Below, piece after piece: positions 17,859-25,952 of a stretch of DNA of 41,712 nucleotides. Position 1 is the stretch's first letter; every line of letters begins with the position of its first letter. Under the pieces are notes generated by a model, which was not told the DNA's origin, made no database searches, and saw only the letters and a list, made by a program, of their open reading frames with translations. The translations under genes and the position numbers were made by a program. The DNA is from Planctomycetota bacterium (GTDB lineage Bacteria; Planctomycetota; UBA1135; GCA-002748355): assembly GCA_026984035.1 (NCBI GenBank), contig JALSSW010000151.1, forward strand, positions 1 through 41,712, written 5' to 3'.

Positions 17859-18242
17859 GTGAGTTCTCGAGGCGCAAAAAAGAAGATTCGTAGGCATGTG
17901 TCTAAGGCGGTTGCACATATCCAAGCCACCTTTAATAACACGATTATTACGATTACGGATTTAAATGGGGAGACACTCTGTTGGAGTTCTTCAGGAACGA
18001 TTGGCTATAAAGGGTCAAGGAAATCCACCCCTTTCGCTGCGCAACGCGCCGCTGAACGATGTGCCGGGATGGCCCGAAAGATGGGTGTTTCCGAAATCGA
18101 AGTCAAAGTGAAAGGGCCGGGTGCCGGTCGTGAATCTGCGATTCGGGCATTGAATAACTCCGGGCTGACCGTCCGCTTGATCGAGGATCGCACCCCGATT
18201 CCTCATAATGGATGTCGGGCAAAAAAGAGACGGCGGGTCTAA
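17859..18242 (+). CDS. rpsK: Small ribosomal subunit protein uS11
   Basis: A 127-residue S11 starting at GTG with GGAG nine bases upstream. It contains [16 protein letters not shown], the [14 protein letters not shown] segment and the C-terminal [18 protein letters not shown], all typical of this platform protein of the 30S subunit. Confidence 0.97.
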   Translation: MSSRGAKKKIRRHVSKAVAHIQATFNNTIITITDLNGETLCWSSSGTIGYKGSRKSTPFAAQRAAERCAGMARKMGVSEIEVKVKGPGAGRESAIRALNNSGLTVRLIEDRTPIPHNGCRAKKRRRV

Positions 18243-18262
18243 AAGGAATCACGAGGAAAAAC

Positions 18263-18889
18263 ATGGCAAGGATTCATGGAAACGTCTGCAAGCTATGCCG
18301 GAGGGAAGGGGGAAAGCTCTTCTTGAAGGGTCAGCGTTGCTTTTCCGAGAAATGTGCGGTTCATCGGAGGCCCTATCCCCCCGGGATGCATACAAGACCG
18401 CCCAGGAAACGTTCTGAGTTTGGTTTGCAGCTCCGAGAAAAACAAAAGGCCAAACGTCTTTATGGAGTGATGGAAAAGCAGTTCCGGAATCTTTTTGCGA
18501 AAGCCAAAAGGCAGCGCGGGAATACCGGTGAAAACCTTCTTATTCTTCTGGAGAGACGCCTTGACAATGTCGTGCTTCTCCTGGGGCTTGCACAGTCACG
18601 TTTTCATGCGCGGCAACTCATTGCCCATGGGAACATCCGGATTAACAATAAGAAAATGACGGTTCCTTCCTATCTTGTGAAGCCGGGAGATGAGATCTCG
18701 GTCAAGGATAAGGAATCCATCCAGAAAATCGCGAAGGAAGCGGTTGAATTGAATAAGGGACAAGCCATCCCTGATTGGGTTGAAGCGGATCCTACGAGTT
18801 TACGTGGGAAGATCCTCGCCTTTCCGAAGCGCGAAGATGTCCCTCACCCGATTCAGGAACAGCTGATTGTGGAGCTTTGCTCCAAGTAA
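18263..18889 (+). CDS. rpsD: Small ribosomal subunit protein uS4, zinc-binding form
   Basis: A 208-residue S4 beginning MARIHGNVCKLCRREG. Zinc ligands Cys9, Cys12, Cys26 and Cys31 are present (C+ type). The S4 RNA-binding domain (LERRLDNVVLLLGLAQSRFHARQLIAHGNIRINNKK) is intact. S4 nucleates 30S assembly. The frame is open upstream inside rpsK; ATG 18263 fits the family start. Confidence 0.97.
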   Translation: MARIHGNVCKLCRREGGKLFLKGQRCFSEKCAVHRRPYPPGMHTRPPRKRSEFGLQLREKQKAKRLYGVMEKQFRNLFAKAKRQRGNTGENLLILLERRLDNVVLLLGLAQSRFHARQLIAHGNIRINNKKMTVPSYLVKPGDEISVKDKESIQKIAKEAVELNKGQAIPDWVEADPTSLRGKILAFPKREDVPHPIQEQLIVELCSK

Positions 18890-18912
18890 CCCAAGTAAGG
18901 GGAGAAGGTCGA

Positions 18913-19911
18913 ATGAGAATCCGTTGGCGTGAATTTGAATTGCCGAACCGGGTGGAGATGGACAAAGAAACTGCCACTCCGACCTTTGGCCGTTTTATCG
19001 TAGAACCCTTCCAAAAGGGTTTTGGGACGACCATTGGAAATGGGCTCAGGAGAGTTTTGCTCTCCTCCATCGAAGGAGCTGCGGTGAGCGGTGTCAAAAT
19101 CGATGGGGTTCTCCATGAGTTTTCCACCATTGATGGGATCTACGAAGATATGCCCATTGTTATTCTCAACCTCAAGAGACTGAGGTTGAGAATTGAGGGC
19201 GATGAGCCGGTCGAAATGAGGCTCGATCTTGAGCGAAAAGGCGAGGTTACGGCAGGGGATATTGAACTGCCTGCAAATGTTGAGATCCTCAATCCAGAAT
19301 TGAAGATCTGCACGCTTACGGACAACATCCGCTTTTCCGCAACGATCTTCGCAAAGAAGGGGCGGGGTTATGTTCCGGCAGAGGAGAACCTGGATGAGAC
19401 AACGGAAATTGGTCTCATCCCTGTTGATTCTCTTTACAGCCCGGTCTTCCGCTGTCGCTACTCTGTGGGGGCCACCAGATTGGGAGAAGAGACGGATTAT
19501 GACCGTTTGATCCTCGAAATTTGGACGGATGGCTCCGTCTCACCCGAGATGGCTCTTGTCGAAGCGGGCAAGATCTATCGGAAGCATTTGAACCCCTTCA
19601 TCCAGTTCTTTGATTTTCAGGAAGAGGAGGTTGTCGAACCGATTACCCTGGATCTTCCTCAGGAGAAGGCTGAACCTGTTTCGGAACTGGATCAGCTCTT
19701 GGATCAACCGCTGGATCGCCTGGAGCTTTCTGTTCGAGCAAAAAACTGTTTGGATTCTGAGAACATTCTCACCATCCGCGAACTAGTTTCTTTGTCTGAA
19801 ACGGATTTGCTGAGGGTCCGCAATTTTGGAAAGACTTCTCTCAAAGAAGTACAGGCCAAGCTTCAGGAGCTTGGGTTGAGCTTTGGGATGTCTGTTCCAC
19901 CTAGAATCTAA
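18913..19911 (+). CDS. rpoA: DNA-directed RNA polymerase subunit alpha
   Basis: The 332-residue product has the N-terminal dimerisation domain (VEPFQKGFGTTIGNGLRRVLLSSIEGAAV) and a C-terminal domain after an acidic linker, with LSVRAKNCLDSENILTIRELV and RNFGKTSLKEVQAKLQELGLSFGM. It dimerises to seed polymerase assembly and contacts upstream DNA and activators. ATG 18913 follows GGAG/AAGG; rpsD ends 23 bases before. Confidence 0.98.
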   Translation: MRIRWREFELPNRVEMDKETATPTFGRFIVEPFQKGFGTTIGNGLRRVLLSSIEGAAVSGVKIDGVLHEFSTIDGIYEDMPIVILNLKRLRLRIEGDEPVEMRLDLERKGEVTAGDIELPANVEILNPELKICTLTDNIRFSATIFAKKGRGYVPAEENLDETTEIGLIPVDSLYSPVFRCRYSVGATRLGEETDYDRLILEIWTDGSVSPEMALVEAGKIYRKHLNPFIQFFDFQEEEVVEPITLDLPQEKAEPVSELDQLLDQPLDRLELSVRAKNCLDSENILTIRELVSLSETDLLRVRNFGKTSLKEVQAKLQELGLSFGMSVPPRI

Positions 19912-19961
19912 TCTGCTTTTCAGAGCTGCAAAACGAACAACTGCGATAGGAGTGAAATCAA

Positions 19962-20369
19962 ATGAGGCACCGTAAGGCGGGAAAAAAACTTGGGCGAAGC
20001 CCATCCCACCGGCGAGCGACGCGGCGAAACATGATTGCCGCTTTACTGGGTCATGAGCGAATTGTGACTACCATTGAGAAGGCCAAAGCCTTTAAGCCCG
20101 CTGCTGAAAAAATGATTTCCCTCGGTCGGAATAAAACCCTGGCGAACGTTCGCAAAGCGATGGCGGAACTCCAAGACCGGGCTCTAGTGGCTAAGCTCTT
20201 CGATGAGCTTGGACCGCGCTATAAGGATCGTCCGGGAGGGTATACAAGGATTTTGAAATTACCCAATCGTAGGTTGGGCGATAACGGAAGTCAGTGCATC
20301 TTTGAACTGGTGGACAACAAAATCGTTGAGCGCCAACTCGCCGAAATGGCTGAAGAAGGAGAAGAGTAA
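19962..20369 (+). CDS. rplQ: Large ribosomal subunit protein bL17
   Basis: A 135-residue L17 (MRHRKAGKKLGRSPSHRRATRRNMIAALLGHERIVTT at the start; GGYTRILKLPNRRLGDNGSQCIFELV near the end). It closes the superoperon after rpoA in the standard order. AGGAGTG lies before the ATG. Confidence 0.97.
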   Translation: MRHRKAGKKLGRSPSHRRATRRNMIAALLGHERIVTTIEKAKAFKPAAEKMISLGRNKTLANVRKAMAELQDRALVAKLFDELGPRYKDRPGGYTRILKLPNRRLGDNGSQCIFELVDNKIVERQLAEMAEEGEE

Positions 20370-20401
20370 AAACGAATCCGGGGGGAGATCGTTTTTACTC
20401 T
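20363..20401. terminator. Palindrome between convergent rplQ and dnaE (possible bidirectional terminator)
   Basis: A perfect 13-bp inverted repeat (20363-20375 with 20389-20401, 13-base loop) spans the rplQ stop codon. Read on either strand, the distal arm contains a run of five T. The stem is A-T rich, so terminator strength is uncertain. Confidence 0.45.
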
Positions 20402-20443
20402 GGGAGATTCTTTTTTCGGGCTCAAGCCGAAGATTGAAGACTC

Positions 20444-23400
20444 TTAGCGCCTTGTAAAGGAAAGCCCGCGGGATCCCACGATTTTGGCGCACTCATCGAG
20501 GAGTTCGTCATCCAAGCCGATTTTAAAATGGCTCCCCGCCTGTAGTCGGAAGCGTTCGCCCTTTGTCGTTTTCAGCTCAAATAGAAGCCTTTGGTTTCCA
20601 GGTTTCTTGGAGACTACCTCGGCGATCTGCTCCAGGGTCTCCTTGTTGTGTTTCTTTTCCTCCAAGCAAAGGACGAGGCCATCTACTGCTTGGCGGACAT
20701 AGCGTTCGGCCGGAATGATTTCATCGGCGAGCAAGGCGGGTTCTTCCGATCCCTGATCGATACGTGCCTTCAGGAAGATCAATGCATCCTCGATGATTCG
20801 GTCCCTGACTTCGTTGTACGTTTTGGAGAAAACGGTCACGGGGACGCTCCCCTGGAGATCTTCAAGCCTGAATTTTGCCATCTTTTGGCCTTCGTTGCGC
20901 CCGGATTTGATGGTCATGATTCGGATAGAGGAGATCATTCCCGCGAGGAGTACGGAATCCTTCCCTCCTTTTTCCCGAAGTTCCGCAAGATCGCCTGTTG
21001 TGGTCCCTGCAAGCCTGGAGAAGAATCTCCCCCGTCTCTCAAAAGGATGCCCGGAGAAGTAGAAACCCATCGCTTCTTTTTCGAGAGCGAGTTTTTCTTG
21101 TTCCGACCATTCAGGGATCGCTCTTTTTTTGCGTTCGGTGTTAGGAGGTGGGCTCATCTCGAACAGGAGGGTCTGTCCCCGTTGGCGATCTGAAGCAAAC
21201 TGCGCTGCGTCTCTCAGGGCTTCGGGGATTGTTTCGAAGACTGCTTTCCGAGTCCATCCGGTAGAATCGAAGGCCCCGGACTTTGCAAGGGTCTCGAAAG
21301 CTGTCTTATTGACCACAGATGCATCCCAGCGTTCGGCCAATTCAAAAATATCGGCATATGGGCCACCCTTTGCACGTTCTTGTACGAGGAATTCGGCAGC
21401 TTTTTCACCGAGTCCTTTTAATGCTCCCAGTCCATACCGGATGGCCCCATCCTCCATGCTGAATTTTGTGTGGCTCCGGTTAATGTCTGGAGGGAGGACT
21501 TCGATTCCCATTTTCCCAGCTTCTTCGACGAAGTCGCGGACTTTGTCCGTAACTCCCATATCACATGTCATGAGAGCACATAAGAGTTCGCTGGGATAGT
21601 TTGCCTTAAGCCAGGCCATCCTGTAGGTCAGGAGGGCGTAAGCTGCGGAGTGGGACTTGTTGAAGCCATATCCCGCGAAATACTCCATTAGGGAAAAGAT
21701 CTCATCAGCATCCTTTTTCGGATATCCCTTGGCAACCGCGCCTTTGACGAACTTGCCCCTGAACTTTTCCATGACCTCAGGTTTTTTCTTCCCCATTGCT
21801 TTTCGAAGTGAATCCGCTTCGTTGAGGGAAAAGCCAGCCATTGTGTTCGCGATCAGCATGACTTGTTCCTGGTAGACAATGACGCCATGAGTGTCTTCGA
21901 GGATTTCTTTGAGGCATTCGTGGGGGAAAACAACGGGTTCTTCTCCGTGTTTCCGTTTGACATACATGTCAACCATGCCGGATTTCAGAGGACCAGGCCG
22001 ATAAAGGGCGAGAACGGCGATGATGTCTTCAAAATGATCCGGTTTCAGGCGCACCAAAAGCTCCCGCATTCCATCGGATTCGAGTTGGAAAACCCCCTGC
22101 GTCTCCCCAGATTGGAGAAGGGCATAGGTTGCGGGATCATCCAGCTTCATGGCATCAAAGTCGATGCTGACCCCATGGGTATCCTGAATCAGATCTAAAG
22201 CCTCCTGAATGATGGTAAGGGTTTTTAAACCCAAAAAGTCCATCTTGAGCAGACCTATATCCTCCAAGTCGGTCATCTGCCATTGGGTGGTGATATCGTC
22301 CCCGTTTTTATAAAGAGGGACGTACTGATCGAGGGGCTTATCGGAAATCACGACACCCGCGGCGTGGGTGGAAGAGTGACGACAGAGACCTTCAAGTCGG
22401 ACTCCAATGTCAAAAAGTTGGGAAATCTCAGGGGAACTGCTTCGAAGCTCCTTGAGTTCCTGGTCCTTTTCCAGGGCATCTTTCAGAGAGGCTCCCGGCC
22501 CTTGGGGGATTTTTTTTGCAATCCGGTCTACATCCCGAAGGGGGATGGCAAGGGCTCTCCCCACATCGCGGATCACTCCACGGGAAGCCATGGTTCCAAA
22601 GGTGATGATCTGTGAGACATTCTCTTCCCCGTATTTTTCCCTTACATATTCAATCACCTTTTCCCGCTTGTCTCGGCAGAAATCGATGTCGATATCCGGC
22701 ATCGAGATCCTTTGGGCGTTGAGGAAGCGCTCGAAGAGGAGGTTATATTTCAGCGGGTCGAGCTCGGTGATCCTCAAGCAATAGGCAACGATGGATCCTG
22801 CCGCGGATCCACGACCAGGTCCTACGGGAATCTCGTTTTCTCGGCCAAAGCGGATGAAATCCCAAACGATCAAGAAGTAGCTGATAAAGCCCAGCTTTTT
22901 GATGATGCCTTTTTCATACTCGAGCCGCTCTCGCACTTCGGGAGTGATTTCTCCATATCGTTCTCGGGCTCCTGTTTCGCAGAGCCGGTTGAACATCTCT
23001 TCGGGAGACTCTCCCGTCTCCGGGGTAAAGATAGGAAGGTGATAGGTGTCAAAGTCGAGAGCGACATCGCAACGTTCGGCGATTTCTGCACTTCGATAGA
23101 GGGCTTCATGATCATCAGGAAAAAGCTCCCCCATTTGTTTGCGAGTCCGAAAATAGAGGTCAAGATCGTCCATTCTGAAACGGTTTTCTTCATGAACAGT
23201 TTTTCCTGTGCAGATACAGAGGAGAATGTCCTGCGCCTTGGAGTCGCTGGGCTGGAGGTAATGGACATCGTTTGTAACTACAAGGGGGATGTTGGTTCGC
23301 TTGTGAAGCTCCTTCATCCTAAGGGTGGCAGGTTCTTGGCCCCCATATCCTGTATCCATGATTTCGAGAAAATAGTTCTCTTTCCCAAAGATTTCCTGAT

Positions 23401-23896
23401 AAGTGCCCGCTGCTTCAACCGCTTTTTGTATGTCGTTTTGTTCAAGGGTTCGATTGAGTTCTCCCGCCAAGCAACCGGAGAGGGCGATGAGGCCCTTGCC
23501 ATATTGGGACAGGATCTCCTTATCCATCCTGGGTTTTCGGTAGAAGCCCTCTTTGTAGGAAAGAGAGGACAGCTTCATGAGGTTCTGCCAACCTTCCAGG
23601 TTTTGGGCGAGGAGAGTGAGATGATAGGTGGGGTTGTCTACTTTATTCCCCTTTTGCAAGCGGCTTTTGCCCGCTAAGTAAGCTTCCATCCCCAGGATCG
23701 GTCGAACTCCCTCTTTTTTGCAAGCCTTGAAGAAGGGGATGGATCCAAAGAGGTTCCCATGGTCTGTCAGGGCAATGGCCTTTTGTTCATCTCTTGCGGC
23801 CGCCTTGGCCAACTCCTCCACTTTGCAAGCTCCATCCAGAAGTGAGAAGTGGCTGTGGACATGGAGATGGACGAAGTCGGGTGACGATGTTGCCAT
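20444..23896 (-). CDS. dnaE: DNA polymerase III alpha subunit
   Basis: The 1150-residue protein is the replicative polymerase of DnaE type. The N-terminal PHP domain (FVHLHVHSHFSLLDG, ALTDHGNLFG) is followed by the palm with GPGRGSAAGS (359-368) and catalytic aspartates in PDIDIDF (Asp401, Asp403), the fingers (ELESDGMRELL-like region, VIVYQEQVM), an HhH segment and an OB fold near residues 970-1060 (VLLAGMISSIR). ATG 23896 is preferred because GGGGAG lies six bases before it and MATSSPDFVHLHVHSH is the family start; 15 upstream residues are open. It is convergent with rplQ. Confidence 0.97.
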   Translation of the reverse strand: MATSSPDFVHLHVHSHFSLLDGACKVEELAKAAARDEQKAIALTDHGNLFGSIPFFKACKKEGVRPILGMEAYLAGKSRLQKGNKVDNPTYHLTLLAQNLEGWQNLMKLSSLSYKEGFYRKPRMDKEILSQYGKGLIALSGCLAGELNRTLEQNDIQKAVEAAGTYQEIFGKENYFLEIMDTGYGGQEPATLRMKELHKRTNIPLVVTNDVHYLQPSDSKAQDILLCICTGKTVHEENRFRMDDLDLYFRTRKQMGELFPDDHEALYRSAEIAERCDVALDFDTYHLPIFTPETGESPEEMFNRLCETGARERYGEITPEVRERLEYEKGIIKKLGFISYFLIVWDFIRFGRENEIPVGPGRGSAAGSIVAYCLRITELDPLKYNLLFERFLNAQRISMPDIDIDFCRDKREKVIEYVREKYGEENVSQIITFGTMASRGVIRDVGRALAIPLRDVDRIAKKIPQGPGASLKDALEKDQELKELRSSSPEISQLFDIGVRLEGLCRHSSTHAAGVVISDKPLDQYVPLYKNGDDITTQWQMTDLEDIGLLKMDFLGLKTLTIIQEALDLIQDTHGVSIDFDAMKLDDPATYALLQSGETQGVFQLESDGMRELLVRLKPDHFEDIIAVLALYRPGPLKSGMVDMYVKRKHGEEPVVFPHECLKEILEDTHGVIVYQEQVMLIANTMAGFSLNEADSLRKAMGKKKPEVMEKFRGKFVKGAVAKGYPKKDADEIFSLMEYFAGYGFNKSHSAAYALLTYRMAWLKANYPSELLCALMTCDMGVTDKVRDFVEEAGKMGIEVLPPDINRSHTKFSMEDGAIRYGLGALKGLGEKAAEFLVQERAKGGPYADIFELAERWDASVVNKTAFETLAKSGAFDSTGWTRKAVFETIPEALRDAAQFASDRQRGQTLLFEMSPPPNTERKKRAIPEWSEQEKLALEKEAMGFYFSGHPFERRGRFFSRLAGTTTGDLAELREKGGKDSVLLAGMISSIRIMTIKSGRNEGQKMAKFRLEDLQGSVPVTVFSKTYNEVRDRIIEDALIFLKARIDQGSEEPALLADEIIPAERYVRQAVDGLVLCLEEKKHNKETLEQIAEVVSKKPGNQRLLFELKTTKGERFRLQAGSHFKIGLDDELLDECAKIVGSRGLSFTRR

Positions 23897-24338
23897 GCAT
23901 TTCTCCCCTTTTGAATAGAAGCGATCCCTCAAACTTCCCATCCTAGCGTAGCCTCGGATAGATTCCTAATCGAGGATCCGAGTGGCCAAGAAGAATCTGT
24001 TCGGTGCAACCCTCACCCTCTGTCCCAAAAACGCTAGAAGCGTTTTTACCAAACCCGTAGAAAACCCGTCCGCGGGTTTTTTGGTAGAAAGCCCTCTGGG
24101 CTTTTGGGAATACCAAAGACCCAAGTCCCCCCAATAGCTCAAGCCCATCCCCAAAACGCTAGAAGCGTTTTAACCAAAAAACCCCCGGAGGGGTTTTCCA
24201 CAGCTAAAGCCCATCCACAAAACGCTAGAAGCGTTTTAACCAAAAAACCCCCGGAGGGGTTTTCCACAGCTAAAGCCCATCCCAAAGCGCTAGAAGCGTT
24301 TTAACCGCCTCAAAACCTAGAAAGGGTGCCCAATGGGC
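23897..24338. other. 442-base gene-free region upstream of dnaE
   Basis: No protein-coding or RNA gene is visible. It holds a 7-bp inverted repeat CTCGGAT/ATCCGAG (23953-23982) close to the dnaE start and the palindrome array at 24027-24306. The dnaE promoter must lie here, but I see no convincing -35/-10 pair. Confidence 0.6.
24027..24306. repeat. Array of eight terminator-like palindromes with a 66-bp tandem repeat
   Basis: Every palindrome has A residues on the outer left and T on the outer right. (1) AAAAACGCT-AGA-AGCGTTTTT 24027-24047. (2) AAAACCCG/CGGGTTTT 24061-24080. (3) AAAGCCC-TCT-GGGCTTT 24088-24104. (4) AAAACGCT-AGA-AGCGTTTT 24153-24171. (5) AAAACCCC/GGGGTTTT 24178-24197. (6) a copy of 4 at 24219-24237. 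(7) a copy of 5 at 24244-24263. (8) a variant of 4 with AAAGCGCT at 24284-24302, where the change keeps a G-U pair. Palindromes 4-5 and 6-7 belong to near-identical 66- and 65-base tandem units (24153-24218, 24219-24283) with a third partial copy to 24306. Confidence 0.9.
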
Positions 24339-25547
24339 CTAGGCCACCAGCCGGAGTTTCCGAGCAACATCCCCAATGATGTCGCGGATTTCTTCAAGCT
24401 GGGCCATGGTATGGGTTGCCATGACGGAAGTACGGATCAAGTCCATTCCAGGCGGGACTGCCGGGGCGGTCACGGGGTTCGTGAAGAGGCCGGCTTCATA
24501 GAGTTTTTTCCAGAAATGGAAGGTTGCTTCCTGGTCTCCAATCAGGATAGGAATGATAGGCGTTTGGCTCGGCCCGGTGTCGAATCCCAATTCTTGGATG
24601 GCGGTCCTCAGGAAATTCGCGTTTTGCATAAGGCGTGTTCTGCGTTCGGGTTCAGCCTCAATGATGTCCAAGGCCTTCAAAGTCGCCGCAACCGATGCAG
24701 GGGGAAGGGAGGCCGAGAAAATCATGCTTCTTGCATGGTGTTTAATGAAATCGATGACCGAAGCATCACCGGCAACATATCCACCAATCGACCCAAAGCT
24801 CTTGGAGAAGGTCCCAAGGATCAGGTCCACCTTGTCTTCGACATTGAAATGTTCTGCCGTTCCCCGACCCGATTTTCCCAAGATTCCAATTGAATGGGCA
24901 TCATCCACGAGGATCCTTGCACCGAATTCTGCAGCAAGCTCCGTGATCTTCGGGAGATTGGCAAGATCCCCAAGCATGGAAAAGACACCATCTACAACGA
25001 TGAGCTGTCCTCCTCGCCGGCCCGCCTGGTTGGCTTCCAAGACCTTTCGGAGCTCGTCCATGTCGTTATGGCGGAACTTTTTGATCTCTCCAAAACCCAA
25101 TCGACAGCCGTCCATGATGGATGCGTGGTTCTCTCTGTCGGTGAAGATCGTGTCTTGGCGCCCCGCTAAACTGGAGATCACCCCAAGGTTCGTCTGGAAT
25201 CCGGTTGTAAAGACGAGAGCTGCGTCTTTTCCCAAAAAGCTTGCAAGCCTTCTCTCCAATTCTTCATGGAGCTCCAAAGTCCCATTGAGAAAACGGGATC
25301 CCGTGCAGCCTGATCCAAGTTTGTGGATGGCTTCAATTGCTGCTTGCTGCACCCTTGGGTCATGAGTCAAGCCTAGATAATTATTGCTCCCGACCATGAG
25401 GAAGCGTTTTCCATCTATCTGGACTTCGGTCCCCTCGCTCTCGCCGATGGGGTGGAAGTACGGATAGATCCCCATCTTCTTGAGCTCTTCAGACCGATGG
25501 AAGGAAGAGCATTTATCGAACAGGTCCATATCGGGCTTGTTAGCCAT
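24339..25547 (-). CDS. Alpha-oxoamine synthase family enzyme, serine palmitoyltransferase-like
   Basis: The 402-residue PLP enzyme belongs to the alpha-oxoamine synthase family (KBL, BioF, HemA, SPT). Visible signatures are MVGSNNYLGL (51-60), GSGCTGSRFLNGT (78-90), NHASIMDG (140-147), VVDGVFSMLGDLANLP (184-199), VDDAHSIG (214-221) and the PLP lysine in GTFSKSFGSIGG (Lys249). The N-terminal GIYPYF segment and the C-terminal NPVTAPAVPPGMDLIRTSVMATHT resemble bacterial serine palmitoyltransferases, which join serine and an acyl thioester to make 3-ketosphinganine. That resemblance is from memory of the family; other acyl substrates remain possible. It is divergent from an extended SDR gene, a partner type found near bacterial sphingolipid genes. 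Confidence 0.75.
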   Translation of the reverse strand: MANKPDMDLFDKCSSFHRSEELKKMGIYPYFHPIGESEGTEVQIDGKRFLMVGSNNYLGLTHDPRVQQAAIEAIHKLGSGCTGSRFLNGTLELHEELERRLASFLGKDAALVFTTGFQTNLGVISSLAGRQDTIFTDRENHASIMDGCRLGFGEIKKFRHNDMDELRKVLEANQAGRRGGQLIVVDGVFSMLGDLANLPKITELAAEFGARILVDDAHSIGILGKSGRGTAEHFNVEDKVDLILGTFSKSFGSIGGYVAGDASVIDFIKHHARSMIFSASLPPASVAATLKALDIIEAEPERRTRLMQNANFLRTAIQELGFDTGPSQTPIIPILIGDQEATFHFWKKLYEAGLFTNPVTAPAVPPGMDLIRTSVMATHTMAQLEEIRDIIGDVARKLRLVA

Positions 25548-25952
25548 TGTGTTTTTCTTCGGATGGGGCAGAAAGGCAATAAGTCATCCAGGGAGTTCTC
25601 CCACCTAGCCAGGAAAAGGACTCGGGAGAGGTCCCACGCGAGCGTATTCTACGTGAGGGGCTCTTGAGGAAGAACTGGAAAGAGCTTAGCTCAATTGCGG
25701 GAGAATTAGGAAAGCAAGGAATCGGAAATGTAATAGCGCTAACCTGTTTGGATCTAGCGGTCCCATGAAAAAGGGGACCAAAGGGATGAAGGTTCCAAGC
25801 GGCAGAACTCTGTGTAACTGAGTCCTCATCCAGCTTGTTCCAAGCGAAAGAAGTCCTGAGCTTGGAACCCCAGACACCCCCCAGTGTACCTTGGTGGGGG
25901 TGAATTGGGCTCGCCTTCTCCCGTGTTTTTTTCTTCTCAGGCCAACGAATCA
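25548..25952. other. 405-base divergent intergenic region
   Basis: It separates the SPT-like gene (minus) from the SDR gene (plus). I see no convincing gene. A hairpin CACCCCC (25875-25881) with GGGGGTG (25896-25902) lies near the SDR start. A long minus-strand open frame crosses the region but has no family resemblance. Confidence 0.5.

Noticed and set aside
24104..24304. Open frame with a 22-residue repeat
   Set aside because: The repeat is a by-product of the 66-base DNA repeat being a multiple of three; the DNA palindromes explain it and there is no family match or ribosome site.
24027..24306. CRISPR array
   Set aside because: Only about two and a half copies occur, with no spacers of even length between unique sequences and no cas genes nearby.
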